Origin: DASYAN01 sp036501345
Lineage (GTDB): Bacteria > Chloroflexota > Ktedonobacteria > Ktedonobacterales > Ktedonobacteraceae
Length of the DNA stretch: 21,463 nt
Reading direction: 5' to 3'
Assembly: GCA_036501345.1 (NCBI GenBank)
Contig: DASYAN010000515.1
Span: forward strand, 1-21,463
Part shown: positions 1-6,012 of the stretch, in pieces
Layout of the letters: each line of letters begins with the position of its first letter
Position numbering within the stretch: position 1 is the first letter of the stretch
Translations under genes and position numbers: made by a program
Notes under the pieces: model-generated
The model's database searches: none
Told to the model about the DNA's origin: nothing
Seen by the model: the letters and a program-made list of their open reading frames with translations, nothing else

Positions 1-83
1 CCAAAGGCCATGTAAAACAGGATACTAACACGGACACCGTAGCAAGGCACGAGATACTCGCCTCCATTTTGAAGCTGGAGTAA
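1..83 (+). CDS. C-terminal end of a gene cut by the window edge
   Basis: The third frame is open from base 3 and ends at TAA (81-83), giving 26 residues that finish ARHEILASILKLE. The other two forward frames stop early. A perfect 14-bp hairpin starts six bases after the stop, as expected for the end of a transcription unit. Too little is present to assign a function. Confidence 0.5.
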   Translation, partial: KGHVKQDTNTDTVARHEILASILKLE

Positions 84-88
84 TGAGG

Positions 89-128
89 AAACATGCATTT
101 ACGTCATTTGCGATGTAAATGCATGTTT
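89..128 (+). terminator. Hairpin terminator after the left-edge gene
   Basis: Bases 89-102 and 115-128 form a perfect 14-bp inverted repeat (AAACATGCATTTAC and its complement) around a 12-base loop. The arm ends in TTT followed by AT-rich sequence. It directly follows the stop codon at 81-83. The A-tract on the other side means it could also act on the minus strand. Confidence 0.7.
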
Positions 129-384
129 ATATGATTGCACTATTAAAAATAGATTAATATTCGGTAAAATGTGATAAATCGTCTTATCTGCATTTGTATC
201 ATGCAACAAATATGGAACTTGTCAACTTTCGTAAAGTATCATAAAACAAGAAATATTCAATAATTGCTCTGTGATAGAAAATATGATATTTTTACTAATT
301 AAGATAGTATTGTATAAAATAATCATTTATAGAGGAAAAAGCGTCTGTCGCAGCAATTTTTGAATAGGAGGAGGTGAAAGAAAA

Positions 385-414
385 AGACCTGAGTTACTTT
401 TGCATCTCAGGTCT
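385..414 (-). terminator. Terminator behind the tRNA-Asp-like remnant
   Basis: Bases 385-393 (AGACCTGAG) pair perfectly with 406-414. On the minus strand the hairpin is followed by TTTTTC. It lies 15 bases beyond the tRNA 3'-end copy at 429-441, the same arrangement as at the intact tRNA gene (12917-12946) and at the second copy (2038-2071). Confidence 0.7.
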
Positions 415-428
415 GATCGCAGAACCGA

Positions 429-476
429 CGGAACCGACGGGAGTTACCTTATCCTCAAGAATACCTGCGTGACAGG
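429..476 (-). pseudogene. Degenerate tRNA-Asp-like remnant / displaced attachment site
   Basis: Bases 429-441 are identical to the last 13 bases of the intact tRNA-Asp gene (12951-12963). Bases 464-476 (CCTGCGTGACAGG) are identical to its anticodon arm (12981-12993). The spacing between the two blocks is 35 here and 30 in the real gene. The intervening T-arm and the acceptor/D-arm half are not recognisable, so this cannot be a functional tRNA. It reads toward the terminator at 385-414. The best explanation is a displaced, decayed tRNA 3' part left by an integration event. Confidence 0.6.
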
Positions 477-509
477 GTACTTTGTATTATCTGTATTGTA
501 CTCAAAGAG

Positions 510-518
510 AGTATACCA
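510..518 (-). promoter_or_regulatory. Extended -10 promoter motif facing the tRNA-like remnant
   Basis: The minus strand reads TGGTATACT, an extended -10 (TGn-TATACT), 34 bases upstream of the tRNA-like remnant. The surrounding 15 bases (506-520) are identical to 19514-19528, where the motif precedes a small gene. No good -35 is visible. Confidence 0.35.
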
Positions 519-826
519 TATTCATCTATTTTCCTTTCTCTCTTTAGAGGTCACTCCCTAGTTAACAGCCAAATTGGAGTGCAGACGAGCAGTGAGCAGT
601 GCTTGATTGCTAGCACAAAAGTTGTGGAAGATCTACAATTGTGGTTCTCCATCATCTCCTGGGCAGCACTCATGCAGAACGTGCCAAGACTCGATGCCGT
701 AGCAAATCAAAATCTAGGTATGATTGCTAGCACTTATTGATATATCTAAACAGAAGCTATATACTTAGCTGTACTATACAGAGCGGTATAATTGCACTGC
801 CCAGTGGATGTGCTCAAAAATTCGAC

Positions 827-864
827 AACATTGAGCACGAATGAGAACATTGAGCACGAATGAG
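827..864. repeat. 19-base unit in two perfect tandem copies
   Basis: The unit AACATTGAGCACGAATGAG is present at 827-845 and again at 846-864 with no spacer. It lies about 90 bases upstream of the acetyltransferase start. It may be a replication-slippage product or a paired binding site; nothing in the sequence decides between these. Confidence 0.8.
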
Positions 865-949
865 AGGGAATCCACCACGTAATGTTGCTATACCCTATAA
901 TATGAATAGGGTTAGATTTTTGGGCGACTGCAATGTACCCAGTTGAGGA

Positions 950-1582
950 ATGGAGCCGCACATTTTGCTCATGAAATCACGACATTTCACGACGTCGTTA
1001 CTCACATATAATAGCGCTCATATTCAGCAAGCACTGGGTGTACTAGAAGGTGCGCTGGGTGAAAACTATATCCTCAGAAACGTTTTTGAGACCTATATTT
1101 ATGATGACGACAGCTTTTCTGGGAAGGTCGCACTCATCGTCCAAGATCATATGACGGAAGATGTTGTTGGTGTGCTGGTAGCAGAAATTGTTTTGCCGGA
1201 GACATTCAAAGCATCATTGCTTGATTCCTTTGATCTTGTAAAAGAACTCCCTGCTATCCAACAATTGGATGGGAAGCGCATTGGCCTCATTAAATCCGTT
1301 GCCGTTGCTCCATCATTTCAGAGACAAGGCATTGGAATGCAACTCGTGAAGGATGCCATCAAAAAGCTGAAAGAACATGGCACTGAAGCGTTTTATGCGC
1401 TCGGATGGGTCTCCAAAGAAAGAGGGTGCCATATTCAAGGGGTATTAGAGGCTCTGGATTTTCGGGTGGTCAGCCAGTCTCACTGCTTCTGGTATAAGGA
1501 TAGCATTCATTATGGCTATGTGTGTCCATCTTGCGGTTATCCTTGTCAATGCTCTGCTCGCTTGTTCGTGAGGTTGGGATGA
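950..1582 (+). CDS. GNAT-family N-acetyltransferase with a C-terminal cysteine cluster
   Basis: The product (210 residues) is predicted to transfer an acyl group from acetyl-CoA to an unknown amine. The central part carries the GNAT signature: strand IKSVAVAPSFQRQGIGMQLV (motif A with Q/RxxGxG/A) around residues 113-133, followed by an amphipathic helix and the GW/ALDFRVV region typical of the fold. An unusual tail, CPSCGYPCQCSARLF, has four cysteines (CxxCxxxCxC) and could bind zinc. The start is uncertain. The ATG at 950 has GAGG only one base upstream, and the next in-frame ATG at 971 is badly spaced from it. The gene stands alone between two tRNA-3'-end copies (429-441 and 2073-2085), so it may be cargo of a small integrated segment. 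Confidence 0.8.
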   Translation: MEPHILLMKSRHFTTSLLTYNSAHIQQALGVLEGALGENYILRNVFETYIYDDDSFSGKVALIVQDHMTEDVVGVLVAEIVLPETFKASLLDSFDLVKELPAIQQLDGKRIGLIKSVAVAPSFQRQGIGMQLVKDAIKKLKEHGTEAFYALGWVSKERGCHIQGVLEALDFRVVSQSHCFWYKDSIHYGYVCPSCGYPCQCSARLFVRLG

Positions 1583-2037
1583 AATCTTCCTCTTCACGCT
1601 CCATGAACGTGCCGATTTCATCGGGATCAAACACGTTCTCCAGCTCACATCAACAGATATTACGTGATCGAGAAGTGTAGAATGCTCACGGTCCTGGCAG
1701 GCTCTCTCCGTATAGAAGCCCAGAAACGTATACGTGAGGAATTACAGGGCATTGAAATGGCAGTTGTGATTGTCTCAATACTGCACGCCATTGCAACAGG
1801 CAACCAACTTCCTACCCGCTAGAGTACGCACTATGGTTGTCGATATCAATCCAGCAGTATTTGGCTAGGTCTGCCATGTTTGATCGCATACTGAGTTTGA
1901 AGATCGTGCAAGCCTATGACGATTACCTCTTGGTAGCTTGAGAGAATACTGACGTTGCAATAGCCTTGACCTCTACCTCTGCTCAGAGTATTGTTCCGAT
2001 TGAAGCCACGGCTGAAATATCCTCAGAGAAAGAAAAA
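1583..2037. other. Gene debris between acetyltransferase and second tRNA-end copy
   Basis: No full gene is visible. A 46-codon plus-strand frame at 1682-1822 (MLTVLAGSLRIEAQKR...) reads like part of a helical protein but has no ribosome-binding site and is closed by TAG. The downstream sequence contains stops in all forward frames. I read the stretch as decayed coding DNA of unknown origin, next to the probable recombination site at 2073. Confidence 0.4.
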
Positions 2038-2071
2038 AAGATTATTCATAGAATATTCTATGAATAATCTT
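2038..2071 (-). terminator. Perfect 17-bp palindrome terminator next to second tRNA-end copy
   Basis: Bases 2038-2054 and 2055-2071 are exact inverse complements with no loop spacer. On the minus strand the palindrome is followed by a run of seven T. It starts two bases after the tRNA 3'-end copy at 2073-2085, so it looks like a tRNA terminator carried along with the displaced tRNA end. Confidence 0.75.
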
Positions 2072-2072
2072 A

Positions 2073-2085
2073 CGGAACCGACGGG
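2073..2085 (-). repeat. Exact 13-base copy of tRNA-Asp 3' end (candidate att site)
   Basis: CGGAACCGACGGG here equals bases 12951-12963 of the intact tRNA-Asp gene and bases 429-441, in the same orientation. Sequence beyond it (2086 onward) has no tRNA similarity. Together with the adjoining terminator it looks like an attachment-site core formed by integration into the tRNA 3' end. Confidence 0.65.
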
Positions 2086-2105
2086 CTACGGCTTCGCTCT
2101 CACCA

Positions 2106-2399
2106 GTGCTGATCCACTTCCATTCCCCCTCAAGTTTCCTCTATCAAAAATTCCAACAGCTTCTTCAACAAGATCAAACTCGCGCAAGTGATGCTCCTGT
2201 ACCGCCACTCACAAAACGCCATCCAGGTCCCGTAAAACCCCCATATGGGATTCCTTCTGAAGAGTGGCCAACGGTGCTCCGTCGCGTCATGGAGAATCAG
2301 GAACCATTGCGTCGAATAGCTGTCGATTACGGAGTCTCCTACGAAACGGTTCGGAGAACCGTGATTGCTGCTCGTCAGCAGAGCAAAGCTGGTTCCTAG
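2106..2399 (+). CDS. Small helix-turn-helix protein
   Basis: The frame encodes 97 residues from a GTG codon that has no ribosome-binding site, so the true start may lie elsewhere or the 5' end may be truncated. The first 40 residues look non-conserved. Residues about 49-92 (GIPSEEWPTVLRRVMENQEPLRRIAVDYGVSYETVRRTV) form a homeodomain-like helix-turn-helix of the kind found in resolvases and transposase N-termini. The recognition helix lies around YGVSYETVRRTV. It probably binds DNA; no catalytic domain is present. It sits 20 bases from the candidate att site at 2073-2085 and ends four bases from the convergent gene at 2404-2739. It could be a regulator of the island or the surviving DNA-binding part of a recombinase or transposase. 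Confidence 0.55.
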   Translation: MLIHFHSPSSFLYQKFQQLLQQDQTRASDAPVPPLTKRHPGPVKPPYGIPSEEWPTVLRRVMENQEPLRRIAVDYGVSYETVRRTVIAARQQSKAGS

Positions 2400-2403
2400 C
2401 TTT

Positions 2404-2739
2404 CTATTGCTGGCTCTGTCTGCGTGCTTGGCGTCGTTGTTCAATTCCAGCGAGCGTCTCTTTCAGCAAATCCAGATCAGGGGACAAGCCAGACGGAGAA
2501 TGTGCAGCGCAGTACGTGAGACGGAGCTGCTGGAGTTCTTGAACGATTTCTCCACAGTGATCGATCAATTGATCCGCTTTGATAAACGACTGAGAAAGAG
2601 CTTCGCGGACCTCTGGCACTTCTTCTTGGAGAGCCTTCATAGCTTGGTCTAAGGCGTCTATCGTCGCATTTGCTTGTGCATAGCAATCTTCAGCAGAGTC
2701 ATAGGCCTGCTCGATCAGAGGATGCTTTAAGTCAGACAT
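2404..2739 (-). CDS. 111-residue helical protein, divergent to the 2842 gene
   Basis: The start is the ATG at 2739 because AGGAG lies seven bases upstream and because the partial copy at 5707-5835 begins with the same MSDLKHPLIEQAYDSAEDCY. The protein has no recognised family. It is rich in Glu, Gln and Leu and is predicted to be almost entirely helical or coiled coil (ATIDALDQAMKALQEEVPEVREALSQSF, then EIVQELQQLRL). A basic tail (EQRRQARRQSQQ) ends it. No signal peptide or membrane segment is seen. It is transcribed away from the 135-aa and membrane/HTH genes across a 102-base gap that contains a GAAC-N4-GTTC box, so the three genes may share control. The function is unknown; a small regulatory or antirepressor-like partner is only a guess. 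Confidence 0.75.
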   Translation of the reverse strand: MSDLKHPLIEQAYDSAEDCYAQANATIDALDQAMKALQEEVPEVREALSQSFIKADQLIDHCGEIVQELQQLRLTYCAAHSPSGLSPDLDLLKETLAGIEQRRQARRQSQQ

Positions 2740-2758
2740 AGTACACTCCTTTCTTAGG

Positions 2759-2770
2759 GAACGTATGTTC
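2759..2770. promoter_or_regulatory. GAAC-GTAT-GTTC box, LexA/DinR-like operator (copy 1)
   Basis: The 12 bases form the perfect dyad GAACgtatGTTC, the core of the SOS operator recognised by Gram-positive-type LexA (DinR). It lies 19 bases before the start codon of the minus-strand gene at 2739 and about 70 bases before the plus-strand gene at 2842. On the minus strand, upstream of it, both copies of this region keep an extended -10 (TGCTACACT), which would put the box in the early transcribed region. The box is preserved in the duplicated copy at 5855-5866 although the central bases differ. That is what constraint on the two half-sites would give. Confidence 0.5.
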
Positions 2771-2841
2771 TTATTTAGCCCTTGTAAACAGTGTAGCACA
2801 GACAAAAACATTTTCATAGGTTCAAAAGGAGAACCGCAAAC

Positions 2842-3249
2842 ATGACCAATCAGCAGGGAACAATCAACCAAAGCCAGAAGCCCGTCGAAGGATATCGAGG
2901 GGCGCTGGTCTACCAGCAGGAGTACGGGTACAAGCTGATCACCATGATGGTGAGCTTACTGACTCCCAACGAGCGAAGTACTGTGACAACCTGTGATTGT
3001 GGCTTCACCTTCACAGAAGAAGCAGAGCATATCCCATCAGGTCCCTTGCTAGCAGCTGTAGACTTCTACCATTTTGCGGTCACAGAAGGAACGGAGATAG
3101 AACTCATGATGAGGAGTCCATGGGGAGAAGACCATGCACGCTATATCGTCTCTGCAACTGACATACAAGAACACTCACCATTCCTTTGGCTCGACGTTAT
3201 CAAGTCAAGTCAGAGCGACAAGACGATCAGACTCTCTGATGAACGCTAA
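2842..3249 (+). CDS. Conserved-looking hypothetical protein, 135 residues
   Basis: No family is recognised. The ATG has AAGGAG about ten to twelve bases upstream. The N-terminal 15 residues are Gln/Asn-rich and polar. The rest looks like a small soluble alpha/beta protein with one close cysteine pair (TTCDCGF, CxC) near residue 52, and no membrane segment. It lies 13 bases upstream of the membrane/HTH gene at 3263 in the same direction and probably forms an operon with it. It is divergent from the 111-aa gene. The start and leader of this gene are duplicated near 5934 in broken form (a TAG follows three codons after the ATG), which confirms that the divergent block once existed in two copies. 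Confidence 0.7.
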   Translation: MTNQQGTINQSQKPVEGYRGALVYQQEYGYKLITMMVSLLTPNERSTVTTCDCGFTFTEEAEHIPSGPLLAAVDFYHFAVTEGTEIELMMRSPWGEDHARYIVSATDIQEHSPFLWLDVIKSSQSDKTIRLSDER

Positions 3250-3262
3250 ACAGGAGGCCATC

Positions 3263-4126
3263 ATGAAACAATTTCGCAGCATCGAGAAAATCGATACCGC
3301 CATTCTTTATACGCTCGAGCTAACTTCAAGCATCTCTGTTCTGCTGTTAGCATTTGGATTAATCGCCAGTATGGCGAACGTGCTCACACAAGGCTCCGTG
3401 CTCACTGACAACCTGTTGATGCAACGGGTATGGGCCTGGACCCAATGTATCGCTATTGATGCCAGTGTTGCGGGAACCATTCTTCGCACCTTTCGCTATC
3501 ATGCCCAAGGCGAGCGCGTGAAATGCGTCCTCCATGGGAGCCTCTCTGTGTTGTTACTCTTTACCGCTGCTATTGTCAGCAACATTGAGAGTGTGCAGCA
3601 GACGCTGAACTTGACACTTGATGCAGCCTATGGGCATGTGTTTCTTCCTGTTGAAGTCCTCATCTGGGTTCGTTCTCTCGTGATCGTGCTCCTCATTGTG
3701 GCTCATGCTATGCGTCATGTCCAGGGTGAGTCAGCGCCTACAATGCCTGCACAGGTCGACGTACCACAGCCGCCGCAGCTTGTACTGACCCCTGAATTGA
3801 TCGATGCACTTCGTGCGGCACTGGCTCAAGTAACGGTCTCAGAGGAGCCACAGGTATCCCAAGCGTTACCTGCACCTCAGCGTGAACACAGGGCGAACAC
3901 GAGAGCTTGTGAAGGCGAACAGGAAGCGAACACTGCTCAGCAAGGTCCTGCAGGACATGGCCATGAGCAAGAAGCGAACAACTTTGAGCGCGTCAAAGCT
4001 TACCTTGCTCGACATCCAGAGGCGACCGATCGCCAGGTTGCCGAGGCCTTGACGATGAGCACGAGCACTGCGAACAAATGGCGCAACCGTGCTAAGGAAA
4101 CGTGTTCGCAAGGTGAGCACTGCTAG
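3263..4126 (+). CDS. Membrane protein with C-terminal helix-turn-helix
   Basis: The start at 3263 is set by AGGAGG five bases upstream. The protein has 287 residues. The N-terminal half has three clear hydrophobic segments (about 20-42, 88-108, 128-150) and a weaker one (55-75), so it is probably anchored in the cytoplasmic membrane. A polar, Gln/Glu-rich linker (about 155-240) follows. The last 45 residues (FERVKAYLARHPEATDRQVAEALTMSTSTANKWRNRAKE) are a typical helix-turn-helix. The layout, membrane domain plus linker plus HTH, resembles DUF2637/SpdB-type proteins of actinobacterial conjugative plasmids. I cannot show homology, so the comparison is of architecture only. It is the second gene of the pair starting at 2842. 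It may tether or regulate element DNA at the membrane. Confidence 0.7.
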   Translation: MKQFRSIEKIDTAILYTLELTSSISVLLLAFGLIASMANVLTQGSVLTDNLLMQRVWAWTQCIAIDASVAGTILRTFRYHAQGERVKCVLHGSLSVLLLFTAAIVSNIESVQQTLNLTLDAAYGHVFLPVEVLIWVRSLVIVLLIVAHAMRHVQGESAPTMPAQVDVPQPPQLVLTPELIDALRAALAQVTVSEEPQVSQALPAPQREHRANTRACEGEQEANTAQQGPAGHGHEQEANNFERVKAYLARHPEATDRQVAEALTMSTSTANKWRNRAKETCSQGEHC

Positions 4127-4157
4127 TAATTTACCTCATCTCTCAAGACGATCAGGA

Positions 4158-4178
4158 GCTTGGACCAACTGTCCAAGC
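4158..4178 (+). terminator. Hairpin after membrane/HTH gene, possible weak terminator
   Basis: GCTTGGAC (4158-4165) pairs perfectly with GTCCAAGC (4171-4178) around CAACT. It lies 31 bases after the stop at 4126. No T-run follows, so it may be a weak terminator or only an RNA stem. Confidence 0.3.
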
Positions 4179-4269
4179 ACTTGCTTGCTCTTTGGGCATC
4201 GTACCTTCACCTTCCTGCGAAGCAGTCTCTTGCACGTTCTTCGACTCCACACAATCGGGGTAGAGTCAC

Positions 4270-4608
4270 ATGATCGTTTTCCATCTCAATGAAGACAACA
4301 TCGAAACCAAGAAGCAGCGCCTAGCCGAGGTGATCAAGCACTACATCGACGACAGAAAGCAACACTATTTCATTATTATGCCAACAGGCGTTCTTGTCCA
4401 ACCAACACCCAGAGGAAATAACCTGCAACGCTTCCTTTTCAGACTCAACACACGTTTCTGGCAATCACTCAACCTGTTGAAAAAGCCATGCCTCAAGAGT
4501 GGTAGGTTGCTTTGTGACGAAACCAGATGTTTGAGTTCTGCTGCTGAGGTTCATTTTGCTTTGCTCGCCTGTTTTAGAAAATCATACAGGTTCTCTCCGG
4601 TATCATAG
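4270..4608 (+). CDS. Possible short ORF, probably a truncated gene
   Basis: The first 75 or so codons (MIVFHLNEDNIETKKQRLAEVIKHYIDDRKQHYFIIMPTGVL) look protein-like. The last 19 overlap the 3' end of the convincing minus-strand gene at 4551-5462 and are probably read-through. There is no clear ribosome-binding site. No family was recognised. It may be the remnant of a gene cut when the neighbouring DNA was rearranged. Confidence 0.3.
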   Translation: MIVFHLNEDNIETKKQRLAEVIKHYIDDRKQHYFIIMPTGVLVQPTPRGNNLQRFLFRLNTRFWQSLNLLKKPCLKSGRLLCDETRCLSSAAEVHFALLACFRKSYRFSPVS

Positions 4609-5462
4609 TCGACGCGTCCCGTGTCGTTGAGAAATCGCACAAAACGTTTCATGCTTATCAGAGGCTGTTTGCCTGACTTTCCCTGCAAATAGGACTCGAT
4701 ATCGGCCAGCGTAAGATCTAAGACTCCGCGTGGGGGATCAGCGTTCAAAAGCGTCGTGGAGGCAAAGTCGGTGATCGTGGCGACATGCCCCTCAACCGTT
4801 TGCGGACTCAGACCCGCTTTGCGTAACTCGCGACGAAAGGCCGTGAACACCTTGCGGTTGCGTGTGAGGAGGTCGGTGCGCTGATGAACCGCGCGTGCCA
4901 CCTGATCTTCTGGCAATAAACTAGTGATGATACCTTCGCGCTCCTGGATATTGCGATAGATCTCTTGCAGATTCTGGCGATATCCTGACCCAAATACGAC
5001 ATTGTAGGGAGAGAGCAAGCCATCATAGATGATGTGATGCTCAAAAGGCAGTAAGACAGCCTGTGTATAAACCGGAAGAGGCATGGTCACGGTTTCTTCG
5101 ATCGTGCTCACCAACCCCAGCACCCCATACGCATGGGCCGGAGTCGTCGTGGAGAGAAAGATAGTAAAGTGTTGTAAGAAACGGAAGATATAAAATGAAT
5201 CGGCGAGGCGGTACTGCCAACTCGCTACCAACGCCAGATCCGCAGCAGGCAACTGCGCCGGATTTTCAGCGACGAACTGTTCACGCAAAGTATCATTAGC
5301 CCAGAGGGCATCTCGCAGCTTGAGAGCCACTTCTGTGGAGACCGTTTCTTCTCCAGGGGTAGCGGGAAAGGCCGGGACGAGGTGCAGCTGCGCATTGATG
5401 TAGTGCAACAAGGCAAACCAAATGCGATAGAAGCGTGCGGTTTCTTGGGGTGGTAAGCGCAT
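4551..5462 (-). CDS. Conserved protein with recombinase-like core-binding domain, no catalytic domain
   Basis: The ATG at 5462 is preferred over the longer frame because GGGAGG lies four bases upstream. This gives 303 residues. The N-terminal two thirds (FVAENPAQLPAADLALVASWQYRLADSFYIFRFL..., ...LLPFEHHIIYDGLLSPYNV) recall a group of uncharacterised proteins sometimes found near pRiA4b ORF-3-like proteins; such a gene is present at 8448-9494. The last 95 residues (AFRRELRKAGLSPQTVEGHVATITDF..., LTLADIESYL..., SMKRFVRFLNDTGRV) match the pattern of the N-terminal SAM-like core-binding domain of tyrosine recombinases. No catalytic domain (R, H-x-x-R, Y) follows. It may bind DNA or interfere with a recombinase; that is inference. 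The 5' region overlaps an IS1182-like remnant on the other strand. Confidence 0.7.
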   Translation of the reverse strand: MRLPPQETARFYRIWFALLHYINAQLHLVPAFPATPGEETVSTEVALKLRDALWANDTLREQFVAENPAQLPAADLALVASWQYRLADSFYIFRFLQHFTIFLSTTTPAHAYGVLGLVSTIEETVTMPLPVYTQAVLLPFEHHIIYDGLLSPYNVVFGSGYRQNLQEIYRNIQEREGIITSLLPEDQVARAVHQRTDLLTRNRKVFTAFRRELRKAGLSPQTVEGHVATITDFASTTLLNADPPRGVLDLTLADIESYLQGKSGKQPLISMKRFVRFLNDTGRVDYDTGENLYDFLKQASKAK

Positions 5463-5541
5463 ACAACCTCCCTTGCGAGATAATTTCACACCAGCTCTGT
5501 CTATCATATTATAGACTGACAAGGGAAGAGAACCATGATAG

Positions 5542-5712
5542 GAACGAAAGCGGTGCATCTTTACGCCAATCGCGGCGGTTTCGCTCGATGAGCTTTTTCC
5601 TGCCAATCATTTCTATCGCCACTTGGATCACGTTGTGGATCTCTCGTTTGTGCGTGATCTGGTCAAAGAGACGAGATCGCCTTTTTATTAACCTAGTGGT
5701 CTTCCTTCACCT
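5542..5712 (+). pseudogene. N-terminal fragment of an IS1182-like transposase
   Basis: Reading in the frame of base 5542, the translation CIFTPIAAVSLDELFPANHF, then YRHLDHVVDLSFVRDLVKET, matches from memory the highly characteristic N-terminus of IS1182-family transposases (the DUF772 region). A TAA interrupts it at 5689-5691, after which PSGLPS may be the decayed GRPS motif. Everything downstream (the DDE catalytic domain) is absent. No start codon remains; two stops precede the fragment. It abuts the duplicated promoter segment that begins at about 5731, so this insertion or a later deletion probably broke the duplicated gene. Confidence 0.65.
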
Positions 5713-5835
5713 TGTTGCGCAACTCGTGGGCTTCATCGCCTGATCCAAGAAGTCGATCGTTGCATTGGCTTGTGCATAGCAATCTTCAGCAGAGTCATAG
5801 GCTTGCTCGATCAGAGGATGTTTTAAGTCAGACAT
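5707..5835 (-). pseudogene. Truncated second copy of the 111-residue helical protein gene
   Basis: The first 36 or so residues (MSDLKHPLIEQAYDSAEDCY..., ending DFLDQAMK) are nearly identical to the gene at 2404-2739, with one clear change (A to F). The similarity then ends abruptly at about 5731, next to IS1182-like sequence, and the frame closes after six unrelated residues. The ribosome-binding site and the upstream region are also duplicated. It is a broken paralogue, 42 codons instead of 111. Confidence 0.75.
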
Positions 5836-5936
5836 CGTATGCTCCTTTTTTGGAGAACTGGTGTTCTTATTCACTTCTTGGAAACAGTGTAGCACAGCCA
5901 GAAACTTTTTCATAGGTTCGAAACATCCATTCATGA
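5731..5936. repeat. Duplicated divergent promoter segment (copy of about 2635-2847)
   Basis: The segment repeats, at high but imperfect identity, the 5' part of the 111-aa gene, the divergent intergenic region and the first codons of the gene at 2842. In this copy the plus-strand AAGGAG is lost and ATGACCACTAG stops after three codons. The intact blocks include GTGTAGCACAG and TTTTCATAGGTTC. The direction is the same in both copies, and they are about 3.1 kb apart. Confidence 0.8.
5855..5866. promoter_or_regulatory. GAAC-TGGT-GTTC box, LexA/DinR-like operator (copy 2)
   Basis: Perfect GAAC-N4-GTTC half-sites, conserved relative to copy 1 at 2759-2770 while three of the four central bases differ. 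On the plus strand the next intact gene is the helicase-associated protein starting at 6013, about 150 bases downstream. This promoter copy may therefore now serve that gene. The functional reading is inferred. Confidence 0.45.
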
Positions 5937-6012
5937 CCACTAGCTAAAAACGCTGATCTTTGCTATCCTAATGCCATCCTTGTAAAACACAGTTGCAGGA
6001 GCGGAGAAGGCC

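Larger units (their letters stand above)
84..949. other. Long AT-rich region without a convincing protein gene
   Basis: Bases 129-360 are strongly AT-rich and no supported reading frame was found. The stretch 381-518 holds a small minus-strand unit: an extended -10 motif, a tRNA-Asp-like remnant and a terminator. Between 540 and 949 there are only repeats: GATTGCTAGCAC occurs near 605 and again near 722, and a 19-base unit is tandemly duplicated at 827-864. TATAAT motifs at 787-792 and 896-901 could belong to a promoter of the acetyltransferase gene at 950, but neither has a good -35 partner. Confidence 0.5.

Noticed and set aside
388..476. Functional second tRNA gene
   Set aside because: Acceptor 5' half, D arm and T arm are not recognisable; only the 3' end and anticodon arm match.
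827..864. Tandem repeat as the start of a CRISPR array
   Set aside because: The two units are directly adjacent with no spacer, and no further copies or cas genes are present.
746..961. 71-codon minus-strand ORF
   Set aside because: No ribosome-binding site, spans the tandem repeat, no protein-like pattern.
2264..2652. Two overlapping plus-strand ORFs across the 111-aa gene
   Set aside because: They are antisense to a gene with a good ribosome-binding site whose protein is duplicated at 5707-5835; their own sequences look random.
2106..5462. Complete defence or toxin-antitoxin system
   Set aside because: I looked for nuclease, methylase, toxin and reverse-transcriptase motifs and saw none; the divergent block is simply unassigned.
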